From: Phaeobacter gallaeciensis DSM 26640
GTDB taxonomy: Bacteria; Pseudomonadota; Alphaproteobacteria; Rhodobacterales; Rhodobacteraceae
Direction: 5' to 3'
Length of the DNA stretch: 64,000 nt
NCBI RefSeq assembly: GCF_000511385.1
Contig: NC_023137.1
Coordinates: forward strand, 3,712,654-3,776,653
In this document: positions 9,130-17,892 of the stretch, in pieces
Position numbering within the stretch: the stretch's first letter is position 1
How the letters are laid out: every line of letters begins with the position of its first letter
The notes under the pieces: generated by a model
The model's input: only the letters and a program-made list of their open reading frames with translations
What the model was told of the DNA's origin: nothing
Databases searched by the model: none
Translations under genes and position numbers: made by a program

Positions 9130-9466
9130 GTGATCTCCTTCACAAATAGACCTTCAAAACCCAGTCCGGGCCAAGCCCGCCTGCTATCGTTCAGTTCTGA
9201 AAGTGGGATTTAGGCAAGACAGTCGATTGCATTCGTCTGGGCCTTGGTAACAAGGCTGGAGCGAGGACAGCATCGGACTGCGGTTTTGCCATATCTCAAT
9301 TCGATGCCAACGAGGCGGGAGAGTCAATGCAAATCGGCGTCAATCGGTTACCCAAATATGAGGAGGCAGCGGGTTTCCACTTGTTGTCAGATAGTTGACG
9401 AATGGCACTCGGCAAAAACCGCGATAGGACGCAGAGGCGACCCATTCGGAATTGCGGGTGGTGCGA
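9130..9466. other. 337-bp gap between hpf and lptB
   Basis: Neither strand holds a frame with a believable start and ribosome site. The first 10 bases on the minus strand are the hpf ribosome-binding site. Many alphaproteobacteria carry rpoN between lptB and hpf; no residue motif of RpoN is visible here in any frame. The hpf promoter should lie in this stretch, but I could not define it with confidence. Confidence 0.6.
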
Positions 9467-10225
9467 TCAGGAAATCCGGAAATTGTCACCCAGATAGACG
9501 CGGCGGACGTTTTCATTGTCGACCACCTCGGCCGGGGTGCCGGACATCAGCACCTTGCCGTCGTGCAAGATATACGCCCGGTCCACGATCTCCAGTGTCT
9601 CGCGGACATTGTGGTCAGTGATCAGCACACCGATACCGCGTTTCTTGAGATCGCCCACCAGATGGCGGATATCACCGACAGAGATCGGATCCACCCCGGC
9701 AAAGGGCTCATCCAGCAGCAGATACTTCGGGTCTGCCGCCAGGCAGCGGGCGATTTCAACGCGGCGACGCTCGCCACCCGACAGGGCCAGGGCGGGTGCC
9801 CGGCGCAAATGCTCAATCGAGAAATCGGACAACAATTCTTCGAGCCGTTCGCGCCGTTTGTGAGCGTGCTTCACCGCAATATCCAGCACAGAGGAGATAT
9901 TGTCCTCCACCGAGAGGCCACGAAAAATCGACATCTCTTGCGGCAGGTAACCGATCCCCATGCGGGCGCGCCGATACATCGGCAGGGTGGTGGCATTCTG
10001 CCCGTCAATCGTGACGGAGCCTGCCTCGGGGAACACCAGCCCGGCAATGGCGTAGAAGCTGGTGGTCTTACCCGAGCCATTGGGGCCGAGCAGGGCCACG
10101 ACTTCGCCCCGGTCCAGCGACATGGAGACGTCGCGGATCACCACCTTTTTGCTGTAGGATTTGCGCAGCTTCTCGATACGCAGGCCCGAGCTGCCGTTGG
10201 TGACTGTCAGTTCCGGTTTTGCCAT
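9467..10225 (-). CDS. lptB: LPS export ABC transporter ATPase LptB
   Basis: The 252-residue protein is a complete ABC ATPase. It has Walker [17 protein letters not shown], the signature [16 protein letters not shown], Walker [17 protein letters not shown], and the LptB-typical ending GDNFRIS. It powers extraction of LPS from the inner membrane with LptF and LptG, which are not in this window. Its ATG shares one base with the lptA stop (TGATG), so translation is coupled. It is the last gene of the rnd-kdsD-lptC-lptA-lptB run. Confidence 0.95.
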   Translation of the reverse strand: MAKPELTVTNGSSGLRIEKLRKSYSKKVVIRDVSMSLDRGEVVALLGPNGSGKTTSFYAIAGLVFPEAGSVTIDGQNATTLPMYRRARMGIGYLPQEMSIFRGLSVEDNISSVLDIAVKHAHKRRERLEELLSDFSIEHLRRAPALALSGGERRRVEIARCLAADPKYLLLDEPFAGVDPISVGDIRHLVGDLKKRGIGVLITDHNVRETLEIVDRAYILHDGKVLMSGTPAEVVDNENVRRVYLGDNFRIS

Positions 10226-10725
10226 CAGTCGCCGCCGCCGTTGAGGATGGTTTTGACGCGGCCGGACAGGCTTGCGGTGCCAGTGGTCAGATCCACCACA
10301 AGACGGTTCGATGTCAATGTGCCCGTTGACTGGCTCAGCAGGACATTACCCGTCATCACCACAGTGCCGGAATCGATGGTATATTCGGCTTTGTCGGCCT
10401 CAGCTGCGTCGGGGCCATTGACCAGCAGGACATCACCTGTGGCTTCCAGCCGCTCGACGCCGGTCTTTCCGGTTTCGTCCTGCTTGTAGATCACCAGCAC
10501 ATCATTTGCCGACAGGCGCATCACGCCCTGAATAATCACCACATCACCGATAAACCGCGCTGAGCCATCAGCCTGATTTACATCCAGTGTTTCTGCGGTG
10601 ACCTCAACCGGTTGAGACGGGTCTGCCTTGACCGCGCCAAATGCGATGGATGCAGATTGCGCCGAAAGCCCTGTGGCAAACAGGGTGACCGGCAGGCAGA
10701 ACATCAAAACACGCAGATACAACAC
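10225..10725 (-). CDS. lptA: LPS transport periplasmic protein LptA
   Basis: The 166-residue protein has a signal peptide ([23 protein letters not shown]) and an OstA/LptA beta-jellyroll: [40 protein letters not shown], and [19 protein letters not shown]. It bridges the periplasm in the LPS export machine. The start is GTG, 3 bases after the lptC stop. Length and position match alphaproteobacterial LptA. Confidence 0.9.
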   Translation of the reverse strand: MLYLRVLMFCLPVTLFATGLSAQSASIAFGAVKADPSQPVEVTAETLDVNQADGSARFIGDVVIIQGVMRLSANDVLVIYKQDETGKTGVERLEATGDVLLVNGPDAAEADKAEYTIDSGTVVMTGNVLLSQSTGTLTSNRLVVDLTTGTASLSGRVKTILNGGGD

Positions 10726-10728
10726 AGG

Positions 10729-11328
10729 TTATCTTTCCAATTGTTGCGGGTCATATAGCAGCTTGACCCCTTTGTTGAAAACCATATGTACCGCCCCGCT
10801 ATCGGTTTTTGTATCGATCTGCATGGCGCCGGCGGTCAGATCCCCCATGGCACCGCTGGCCTGAACCGGGCCGGGGCTGTCCGCGCGCACACCACTGAGG
10901 GCTGCATTCAATTCCTGAGTGGTGACACGCAAACCATCGCTGGACAGGATTTCAACATCGCCGCGAAAGTTTGCCATATCCTTGTCCGGGCGCAAGGCGC
11001 CGGTGTCGGAACTTAGCAGGAAACGGCCACCGCCGGTCATCTTGATCTCAGCCTCAAGGTTCACAGCCGTCGCCGGCGCATCTGCGCCGCCTGGGCGGGC
11101 GAGGGCGGCGGTTACCATGATCTCATCGCCCTGCGCCGTAGTGCCTGAGAAAAATGGCGCGGTGATCTGCTGACCACGGGTACGGTCTTCCAGATCCTGC
11201 TCCGCAAAAGGGATCACTGCATCGGTGTTCACGCCGCGCGAAATCAGAAACATGGTCGACATCAACGCCAGAGCCATCAGCGGCAGCAGGACCTTCAGGT
11301 AGGCCACAAGGCGGGAATAGCCGTCCAT
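10729..11328 (-). CDS. lptC: LPS export inner-membrane protein LptC
   Basis: The 199-residue protein has one N-terminal membrane helix (YLKVLLPLMALALMSTMFLI) followed by a periplasmic domain with FRGDVEILSSDGLRVTTQEL, as in LptC. LptC passes LPS from LptBFG to LptA. The ATG at 11328 is chosen because a GGAGG lies about 9 bases upstream and because extending the frame further would run into kdsD. It lies 16 bases after the kdsD stop. Confidence 0.88.
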   Translation of the reverse strand: MDGYSRLVAYLKVLLPLMALALMSTMFLISRGVNTDAVIPFAEQDLEDRTRGQQITAPFFSGTTAQGDEIMVTAALARPGGADAPATAVNLEAEIKMTGGGRFLLSSDTGALRPDKDMANFRGDVEILSSDGLRVTTQELNAALSGVRADSPGPVQASGAMGDLTAGAMQIDTKTDSGAVHMVFNKGVKLLYDPQQLER

Positions 11329-11344
11329 CGTTCCTTGGCCTCCG

Positions 11345-12316
11345 TTAGCCCAGCCCGACGCGCAGGCAGTCGTGGATATGCAGCAACCCCACCGCCTGCG
11401 CGGTGTTACCCTCCGGATCGACAACAAACAGGCAGGTAATCTTACGGTCGTTCATGATCGCGACGGCTTCTTCGGCCAATGAACCGGGGGCAATCGTTGT
11501 CGGATCGCTGGTCATCACATCAGCCGCTGTTTTGTCCAGCAACCCATCCATATGCCGCCTTAAGTCACCGTCGGTTATAATGCCCTGCAAGGCGCCATCG
11601 GCGCCTGTGACGCCTGCGACGCCAAATCCCTTCTGGCTGATTTCGATCAGCGCATCGGACATCGGGGTGTCTGCACCGACCAGCGGCAGCGCGGCCCCGT
11701 CGTGCATAAGATCGTCGACCTTTGACAGCCGCGCGCCCAATTTACCACCGGGGTGGAAGGCGCGGAAGTTTTCAGGCCGGAAATCGCGATGCTTCATCAG
11801 GGCGATGGCCAGCGCATCGCCCATCGCCAATGTCAGCGTTGTTGAAATCGACGGCACCATGCCAAAGCCGCAGGCCTCCCCCAAGGCGGGAATTTGCAGA
11901 TGCACATCCGCCTCTTTCATCAGGGTGCTGTCCATACGGCTGGACAGCCCGATCAGCGGGATACCGAAGCGACGGGTGAACGACAGAAGGTTGGCCAGCT
12001 CAGGCGCTTCACCCGAATTGGAGATCGCCAGAACCACATCTCCCTTGGATAACATGCCGAGGTCGCCATGGCTGGCTTCTGCCGGATGGACGAAATAGGC
12101 GGGCGTTCCGGTAGATGCGAGAGTCGCCGCGATCTTATGCCCGATATGGCCGGATTTGCCGATCCCGCTGACGATAACGCGGCCTTCGGCCTGCAAGACC
12201 AGATCAACCGCTTCGGCAAAGCGCGCATCCAGCCCGTCTGCCAGCGCATCAAGGGCGCGGGCCTCATCGGTGATCACCTGTCGCGCGGTGGCGAGGAATG
12301 TCTCTGCGCTGCTCAT
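11345..12316 (-). CDS. kdsD: Arabinose-5-phosphate isomerase (KpsF/GutQ family)
   Basis: The 323-residue protein has an N-terminal SIS domain (GRVIVSGIGKSGHIGHKIAA, then SHGDLGMLSKGDVVLAISNS, FHPGGKLG at about residue 190) and two CBS domains from about residue 205. It converts ribulose-5-phosphate to arabinose-5-phosphate, the first step to Kdo for LPS. It overlaps the upstream rnd gene by 4 bases (ATGA). Its place directly before lptC links Kdo supply with LPS transport. Confidence 0.93.
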   Translation of the reverse strand: MSSAETFLATARQVITDEARALDALADGLDARFAEAVDLVLQAEGRVIVSGIGKSGHIGHKIAATLASTGTPAYFVHPAEASHGDLGMLSKGDVVLAISNSGEAPELANLLSFTRRFGIPLIGLSSRMDSTLMKEADVHLQIPALGEACGFGMVPSISTTLTLAMGDALAIALMKHRDFRPENFRAFHPGGKLGARLSKVDDLMHDGAALPLVGADTPMSDALIEISQKGFGVAGVTGADGALQGIITDGDLRRHMDGLLDKTAADVMTSDPTTIAPGSLAEEAVAIMNDRKITCLFVVDPEGNTAQAVGLLHIHDCLRVGLG

Positions 12317-12927
12317 GAGTGTGCAAAGATGTCTGTGTCAGACCAACCTGCGAGGTCCAACTTGGCGCGCATTGGCAGGAAATCGAAGCAGGCCCGTGCC
12401 ATGTCACTGCGACCTTCACGTTCCAGACGCTTGTCCAGAGCGGCACGCAAACGGTGTAGGTGCAGCACGTCGGAGGCGGCATAGTCAAGCTGTGCGTCGC
12501 TCAGTTGCGCGGCACCCCAATCGCTCATCTGCTGTTGTTTGGAAATATCCACGCCGATCAGCTCCTGCGTCAGGTTTCTCAGCCCATGGCGATCCGTATA
12601 GGTGCGTACCAGGCGGCTGGCGATCTTGGTACAATAAACCGGGGCAGCCAATGCGCCAAAGGCATGATACATCGCGGCGATATCGAACCGGCCAAAATGA
12701 AACAATTTCAGAACCTTGGGGTCCTCCAGCATCGCGCAAAGATTCGGCGCTGCGGTCTGCCCTTTGGCGATCTGCACCATATGGGCATTGCCGTCACCGC
12801 CCGACAGCTGAACGACACAGAGCCGATCCCGATGCGGGTTGAGTCCCATCGTCTCGCAGTCGATTGCGACCACCGGCCCCAGATCGAGCCCGTCGGGCAG
12901 GTCGTTTTGATAGAGGTGATTGGCCAA
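12313..12927 (-). CDS. rnd: Ribonuclease D family 3'-5' exonuclease
   Basis: This 204-residue protein is a DEDD exonuclease domain alone, without the HRDC domains of enteric RNase D. Visible catalytic motifs are VVAIDCETMGLNP (Asp, Glu), LFHFGRFDIAAM (Asp) and LDYAASDVLHLHRL (Tyr, Asp). It would trim 3' ends of structured RNAs such as tRNAs. I prefer the TTG at 12927 (protein start ANHLYQNDLPDG) because AAAGGA precedes it. The frame stays open to 12999, and an ATG there is less likely. It heads the kdsD-lptCAB run. Confidence 0.85.
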   Translation of the reverse strand: MANHLYQNDLPDGLDLGPVVAIDCETMGLNPHRDRLCVVQLSGGDGNAHMVQIAKGQTAAPNLCAMLEDPKVLKLFHFGRFDIAAMYHAFGALAAPVYCTKIASRLVRTYTDRHGLRNLTQELIGVDISKQQQMSDWGAAQLSDAQLDYAASDVLHLHRLRAALDKRLEREGRSDMARACFDFLPMRAKLDLAGWSDTDIFAHS

Positions 12928-13134
12928 GTGACAGGATCCTTTGTCTTGCCGATGCGGCGTGTTTGGCACCGAGATAGGGGTTTCGGCGGGCAAACTCAAC
13001 TCTTGCAGGGCATAGGATCCATCGACACGTCTGCACTCAGGCTGAACCTCAGGTCAGGGCGGAGCTAAGTGGTCAATGGATAGGCCGACACACAATGCCC
13101 AGCACCATCGGTATGCTGCTCGTGCAAATGATAC

Positions 13135-13288
13135 TGTCGGGGATATGGTGCCCAGGAGAGGACTCGAACCTCCACGTCCATACGGACACTAGCACCTGAA
13201 GCTAGCGCGTCTACCAATTCCGCCACCTGGGCAGGTGTCGTGAGGGGCGTATAAGCAGAAGCAGCAGGGGCGTCAAACGGAAAATTCA
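13135..13288. repeat. Direct repeat unit A around tRNA-Leu
   Basis: This 154-bp unit contains the tRNA gene plus 11 bp on one side and 56 bp on the other. I see no difference from 13411-13564. The spacing is 276 bp and the intervening 122 bp are not repeated. The repeat ends sharply (ATTCACC here against ATTCATG in the other copy). Confidence 0.95.
13146..13232 (-). tRNA. tRNA-Leu (CAG), copy 1
   Basis: The 87-base gene folds as a class II tRNA. The acceptor arms are GCCCAGG and CCTGGGC with an encoded CCA. The D arm is followed by the anticodon stem CTAGC/GCTAG around loop TTCAGGT (anticodon CAG). There is a long variable arm (GTCC/GGAC) and a T loop TTCGAGT. It decodes CUG, a frequent Leu codon in this GC-rich genome. 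The identical second copy lies 276 bp away. Confidence 0.97.
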
Positions 13289-13410
13289 CCGCGCAGCGGA
13301 TCTGGAAATTCGATGCCTGATCAGCGGGAATAGCGGGGAAATCTTGGACGGCGCATCACCGGCGTGAGCCAACCCGGTGCCCTATAAGAGCATCATCATA
13401 GGTTTATGAA

Positions 13411-13564
13411 TGTCGGGGATATGGTGCCCAGGAGAGGACTCGAACCTCCACGTCCATACGGACACTAGCACCTGAAGCTAGCGCGTCTACCAATTCCGCC
13501 ACCTGGGCAGGTGTCGTGAGGGGCGTATAAGCAGAAGCAGCAGGGGCGTCAAACGGAAAATTCA
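13411..13564. repeat. Direct repeat unit B around tRNA-Leu
   Basis: This is the second, identical 154-bp unit. It ends 85 bp before the stop of the globin gene. The shared flank (AGGTGTCGTGAGGGGCGTAT and beyond) lies upstream of each tRNA on the minus strand and probably carries the promoter, so both copies may be expressed. Confidence 0.95.
13422..13508 (-). tRNA. tRNA-Leu (CAG), copy 2
   Basis: It is identical base for base to the copy at 13146-13232, including the CCA end. On the minus strand this copy comes first. The two genes sit in a perfect 154-bp direct repeat, so flanking sequence is duplicated too. Confidence 0.97.
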
Positions 13565-13649
13565 TGGTTTCTGGGGCTCGTCACATCGCTCAGGGCGATC
13601 GGCAGCTGTCCGCGACTGCGTATGCTGTTTGTAGACCTGACGTGGGCCG

Positions 13650-14060
13650 TCATGCGGTTCTGAGAAAGTTCATGTTGAGCGCGACATCAGTCAGAAAGCT
13701 GCGCCAGGCGCTATGTGTATCTTCGCTCCATTCCGGGCCGAGGATGTCTGCCAGCGCACCGGTGAAGCTGTGAATGAACCCATCAAAATGTGCATCGGTG
13801 ATCTGGATCGCACGATGGCGCTCTCCTTGATGTTTCAGTATCGCCGACAATTTTTCCGGATGGTCCAACGCTTCGATAATATGCGTAAGTGAGGTCAGCA
13901 ATTTTTCGTGCTGACTTGCCATATCGTTGGGGAAAAGTGCGCGCACGTCCGGGCAGATTTCAAAAAATTTCGCGTAGAACAGGCGCACAAAGTGATCCAG
14001 CTCCATACGTTCGCTTTCAACACTTTTGTGAATCAGGGTTCTGCCGTCCTCTGACACCAT
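13650..14060 (-). CDS. Single-domain bacterial globin
   Basis: The 136-residue protein has the globin helix pattern: FVRLFYAKFFEICPDVRALF, then DMASQHEKLLTSLTHIIEAL, the proximal-His helix HQGERHRAIQI, and AWRSFLTDVALNM at the end. The spacing fits flavohaemoglobin-like M-type globins without a reductase domain. It would bind haem and handle O2 or NO. The ATG at 14060 has GGAGG about 9 bases upstream; an earlier in-frame ATG at 14120 lacks one. It is divergent from the NDUFA9-like gene, with 206 bp between them. Confidence 0.82.
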   Translation of the reverse strand: MVSEDGRTLIHKSVESERMELDHFVRLFYAKFFEICPDVRALFPNDMASQHEKLLTSLTHIIEALDHPEKLSAILKHQGERHRAIQITDAHFDGFIHSFTGALADILGPEWSEDTHSAWRSFLTDVALNMNFLRTA

Positions 14061-14266
14061 GATGCCGGGCCTCCGATCTGCCGTGGATAGTCGACGAACT
14101 GGTATTCGGGATTGGCACACAACCTATATCACGGAGCTAAATCAGTCGTTAATGGCCCCGTGGGATAAGGCGCAGAGAGAGTTGTGCCGCGATGGGTCGA
14201 TTTGCGCCTTGTTCCAAAGGGCGCAGGGCGGTAAATCGGATCAACAGCTAATGTAGGAGCCAAAAG

Positions 14267-15256
14267 ATGTCCAAACTGGTCACGATCTATGGCGGGTCCG
14301 GTTTTGTCGGCCGTTACATCGCCCGCCGCATGGCCAAGGAAGGTTGGCGTGTCCGCGTCGCCGTACGCCGTCCGAATGAGGCGATGTATGTCAAACCCTA
14401 TGGCGTGCCCGGCCAGGTGGAGCCCGTTCTGTGCAATATCCGCGATGATGCCTCGGTTGCCGCAGTGATGCAGGGGGCGGATGCGGTGGTGAACTGCGTT
14501 GGCATCCTGAATGAGCTAGGCAAGAACACATTTGATGCCGTTCAGGCGGACGGCGCTGAGCGTATCGCGCGAATCGCTGCCGGTCAGAGCGTCAGCGCCA
14601 TGGTTCATGTGTCTGCCGTCGGTGCAGATCAGGATAGCGACAGCGAATATGCCCAGTCAAAGGCCGCTGGCGAAGCGGCTGTGCTGGAGCATATGCCAAA
14701 CGCGGTGATTCTGCGTCCGTCTATTATCTTTGGTGCCGAAGATCAGTTCTTCAATCGGTTTGCTGCGATGACACGTCTGTCGCCGGTGCTGCCGATCGCC
14801 CATGCCGATACTAAGTTCCAGCCGGTCTATGTTGACGATGTTGCCAAGGCAGCCGTTGCTGCGGTGCTCGGTCAGGCGGAGCCGGGTGTCTATGAGTTGG
14901 GTGGTCCGGAGGTGAAGAGCTTTGGCGCGCTGATGCAGCAGATGCTTGAGGTGATTGATCGTCGTCGCCTGGTGCTGTCGCTGCCCGGTCCGATTGCAAA
15001 GCTGGTGGCGCTTGGTTTTGACGTGATGCAGTTCGTGAGCTTCCAGCTGATCGAGAACAAGATGCTGACTCGCGACCAGCTGAAGAACCTTGGTGCTGAT
15101 AATGTGGTCTCTGATGACGCCAAAGGCTTTGATGAGTTGGGGATTCATCCGGTTTCTCTGGCGTCGGTTCTGCCGGACTACCTGTGGAAGTTCCGCCCCT
15201 CGGGTCAATACAGTGAACTGATGGACTCCGCGCGCAACCTGCGCAACGATCTCTGA
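14267..15256 (+). CDS. NDUFA9-type atypical SDR, complex I accessory family
   Basis: The 329-residue protein starts with a Rossmann NAD(P) loop, TIYGGSGFVGRYIARRM, and continues as an atypical short-chain dehydrogenase (VNCVGILNEL, VHVSAVGADQ, YAQSKAAGEAAVL, ILRPSIIFGAEDQFFNR). This pattern is typical of the NDUFA9 accessory subunit of complex I and its alphaproteobacterial homologues. Catalytic activity is doubtful in that family. An AGGAGCC ribosome site precedes the ATG. A strong terminator follows at 15282. Confidence 0.85.
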   Translation: MSKLVTIYGGSGFVGRYIARRMAKEGWRVRVAVRRPNEAMYVKPYGVPGQVEPVLCNIRDDASVAAVMQGADAVVNCVGILNELGKNTFDAVQADGAERIARIAAGQSVSAMVHVSAVGADQDSDSEYAQSKAAGEAAVLEHMPNAVILRPSIIFGAEDQFFNRFAAMTRLSPVLPIAHADTKFQPVYVDDVAKAAVAAVLGQAEPGVYELGGPEVKSFGALMQQMLEVIDRRRLVLSLPGPIAKLVALGFDVMQFVSFQLIENKMLTRDQLKNLGADNVVSDDAKGFDELGIHPVSLASVLPDYLWKFRPSGQYSELMDSARNLRNDL

Positions 15257-15281
15257 TCTCTCAGTCTGGTTCAAAATAGCT

Positions 15282-15311
15282 AAGGCGCGGCACTGGTCCG
15301 CGCCTTTTTTT
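15282..15311 (+). terminator. Rho-independent terminator after the NDUFA9-like gene
   Basis: A perfect 9-bp stem, AAGGCGCGG with CCGCGCCTT, closes a CACTGGT loop and runs into seven T. It lies 25 bp after the stop. Because uppP converges on it, it may also act against read-through from uppP, though its minus-strand tail is poor in U. Confidence 0.9.
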
Positions 15312-15337
15312 GTTGGGCGGCGTTTGGCGCAGGCTGA

Positions 15338-16144
15338 TCAGCTCTGGTAAGCGATGGTCAGCAATACAAGGCCCAGAATCACGCGATAGATGACATAGGG
15401 TGTAAAACTGACGGAGCGCAGCAGCCGCATCATCAGGGTCAGGGCCGCAAGCGCGGCAATCATCGACAACAGCGCTGCTATGGCCGCATCCCGCATCACC
15501 GCAGCGTTGGCATCTATGGCCACTTCAGCACCCAGCAACACGCCGGAGGCGATGATTGTCGGAATCGACATCAGCATGGAGAGGCGCGCCGCATCCATCC
15601 GGGTGTACCCCAGCTGGCGGGCGCCAGTGATGGTGATGCCGGACCGGGATGTGCCGGGGATCAGCGCCAGCATTTGCCACAGCCCCATGATTAGCGCATC
15701 GCGCAGGTTCCAGTCACTGCTTTGCTTATGTGTTGGGCTGTAGCGATCTGCCACATAGAGTACGATGCCAAAACCCAACATCGTCCAGCCGATTACCTTC
15801 ATCGAGCGGAGCGCATCGCTCAACCCGCTGAAGTGCAGAAACGCGCCGAACAGAACGGTTGGAATGGTGGCAACGATCAACCCCATGGCCAGCCGGGCGC
15901 CGGGTGTGTCCATCCGTCCGGTCAGGGCGCGCGGCAGGCCAATCAGCCCCGCACGCACATCCTGCCAGAAAAACAGCACCACCGCCGCCAGTGTGCCCAC
16001 ATGGACGGCGACATCGATGATCTGGCCTTGATCTTCCAATCCTGTCAGCCCTGGCAGCAGAATCAGATGGCCAGAGGAGGATACTGGCAGGAATTCTGTG
16101 ATGCCCTGAATCAGAGCGATAAGGATCAGCTGAAAAAGCGGCAT
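15338..16144 (-). CDS. uppP: Undecaprenyl-diphosphatase UppP/BacA
   Basis: The 268-residue protein is a polytopic membrane enzyme. It carries both family motifs: ITEFLPVSSSGHLIL at the N-terminus and LIPGTSRSGITITGARQLG at about residue 165. Seven or eight hydrophobic segments are visible. It recycles the C55 lipid carrier for peptidoglycan and other surface polymers. It also gives bacitracin tolerance in known cases. It converges with the NDUFA9-like gene. Confidence 0.94.
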   Translation of the reverse strand: MPLFQLILIALIQGITEFLPVSSSGHLILLPGLTGLEDQGQIIDVAVHVGTLAAVVLFFWQDVRAGLIGLPRALTGRMDTPGARLAMGLIVATIPTVLFGAFLHFSGLSDALRSMKVIGWTMLGFGIVLYVADRYSPTHKQSSDWNLRDALIMGLWQMLALIPGTSRSGITITGARQLGYTRMDAARLSMLMSIPTIIASGVLLGAEVAIDANAAVMRDAAIAALLSMIAALAALTLMMRLLRSVSFTPYVIYRVILGLVLLTIAYQS

Positions 16145-16383
16145 GGCATCAGTCCGTTTGGGGGTTGTTGAGGGATGGCAAAGAACGGCTGGCGTGTAAA
16201 TCCATTGATTTCATTGGTAGTCGTCGCCTATTGGTCCGAAGTGGACCTAAAATCACTGTACATTTCCGCTCAGGAGAGTATCAGAACATAACTGCTGCCA
16301 TATTAGGTCAGTATAGTTGACTTTTAATTCGCTCCGCTCCGATCACTCGTTTATCGCAGCCAGCCCAACATGGAGTCCGCCCC

Positions 16384-17829
16384 GTGGCCAAGCAACCGAT
16401 GCTCAAGTTCGTGCAGATCGATCGCGACATGCCCAGCAAACGGGCCGCAGAAGATCGCAGGGAAGATTTCGACGAAATCTATGCCGAATTCGCGGCCGCA
16501 AAGGCCGAAGAACAGGCCAGCCGCTGCAGCCAATGTGGTGTGCCGTACTGCCAGTCGCATTGCCCTTTGCACAATAACATCCCTGACTGGCTGCGCCTGA
16601 CAGCCACGGGCCGTCTGCAAGAGGCCTATGAGACCAGTCAGGCCACCAATACCTTCCCCGAGATCTGTGGCCGGATCTGTCCGCAGGATCGCCTTTGTGA
16701 GGGCAACTGTGTGATTGAGCAATCGGGCCATGGTACTGTGACCATCGGCGCGGTGGAGAAATATATCACCGATACCGCCTGGGATCAAGGGTGGGTGCAA
16801 CCGATCAAACCGGCGCACGAGCGTGGCGAATCTGTTGGTATCATTGGCGCAGGCCCGGGTGGCCTTGCGGCGGCGGACATGCTGCGCCGCGCCGGTGTGA
16901 AAGTTACGATTTATGACCGCTATGACCGCGCCGGTGGTCTGCTGACCTACGGCATCCCCGGCTTCAAGCTGGAGAAAGACGTGGTGATGCGCCGCAATCA
17001 GCTACTGGCAGACGGTGGTGTTGAGTTCGTGATGAACTGCAATGTGGGTCAGGATATTTCCTTTGATGATATCCGCGCCAAACATGATGCGGTGATCATT
17101 GCCACAGGTGTTTACAAATCCCGCGATCTGGAAATGCCTGGTTCCGGTGCCACCGGCATCGTGAAGGCGATCGACTTTCTGACCGTGTCCAACAAGGCGT
17201 CGAACTTCGGCGACAGCATCGAAGAGTTCGACAACGGCACTCTGAACGCCGAGGGCAAGCGCGTTGTGGTCATTGGCGGTGGTGACACCGCGATGGACTG
17301 CGTGCGGACCTCTATCCGTCAGGGCGCAACTTCGGTCAAATGCCTCTACCGTCGTGACCGCGCCAATATGCCCGGCTCCCAGCGTGAAACCCAGAACGCT
17401 GAGGAAGAAGGCGTGGTGTTTGAATGGCTGTCGGCGCCCAAAGGCTTCACCGATGACGGCGGCAAGGTCGCAGGCGTGATGGTGCAGAAAATGCGCCTTG
17501 GCCAGCCCGATGCCTCTGGCCGTCAGGCCCCTGAGGTCATCGAAGGTGCTGATTATATTGAGCCTGCCGAATTGGTGATCAAGGCGCTCGGGTTTGAGCC
17601 TGAGGACCTGCCGACTCTCTGGGGTCAGCCGGAACTGCCGGTGACCCGCTGGGGTACCGTCAAGGCCGCGTTCCAATCCGGCGCGACCGAGCTGGATGGC
17701 GTGTACGCGGTCGGTGACATCGTGCGTGGTGCGTCGCTGGTCGTCTGGGCCATCAAGGATGGGCGCGACTGCGCCGAGGCGATCCTGAACCGTTTCAACA
17801 CCGCCGCCAGCAGCATGGCCGCCGAGTAA
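16384..17829 (+). CDS. gltD: Glutamate synthase (NADPH) small subunit
   Basis: The 481-residue protein has N-terminal Cys clusters for Fe-S centres (CSQCGVPYCQSHCPLHNN and CGRICPQDRLCEGNC). An FAD loop (VGIIGAGPGGLAAADMLRRA) and an NADPH loop (VVVIGGGDTAMDCVRTSI) follow. It feeds electrons from NADPH to GltB. The start is GTG, preceded by GGAG. The 239-bp upstream region contains a small dyad GGTCC-GAAGT-GGACC at 16231-16245 that could be a regulator site; this is only a guess. gltB follows after 63 bp. Confidence 0.95.
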   Translation: MAKQPMLKFVQIDRDMPSKRAAEDRREDFDEIYAEFAAAKAEEQASRCSQCGVPYCQSHCPLHNNIPDWLRLTATGRLQEAYETSQATNTFPEICGRICPQDRLCEGNCVIEQSGHGTVTIGAVEKYITDTAWDQGWVQPIKPAHERGESVGIIGAGPGGLAAADMLRRAGVKVTIYDRYDRAGGLLTYGIPGFKLEKDVVMRRNQLLADGGVEFVMNCNVGQDISFDDIRAKHDAVIIATGVYKSRDLEMPGSGATGIVKAIDFLTVSNKASNFGDSIEEFDNGTLNAEGKRVVVIGGGDTAMDCVRTSIRQGATSVKCLYRRDRANMPGSQRETQNAEEEGVVFEWLSAPKGFTDDGGKVAGVMVQKMRLGQPDASGRQAPEVIEGADYIEPAELVIKALGFEPEDLPTLWGQPELPVTRWGTVKAAFQSGATELDGVYAVGDIVRGASLVVWAIKDGRDCAEAILNRFNTAASSMAAE

Positions 17830-17892
17830 GACAGATATTCTACCGGGCAGGTGCCGCCCCCTTGGGGCCGCCCACCGGAACGGGAGCAAGAC

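Noticed and set aside
9130..9466. Remnant of rpoN
   Set aside because: No RpoN box or other sigma-54 motif can be read in any frame.
13135..13564. Repeats as a CRISPR-like array
   Set aside because: There are only two units, each 154 bp, and each contains a complete tRNA gene.
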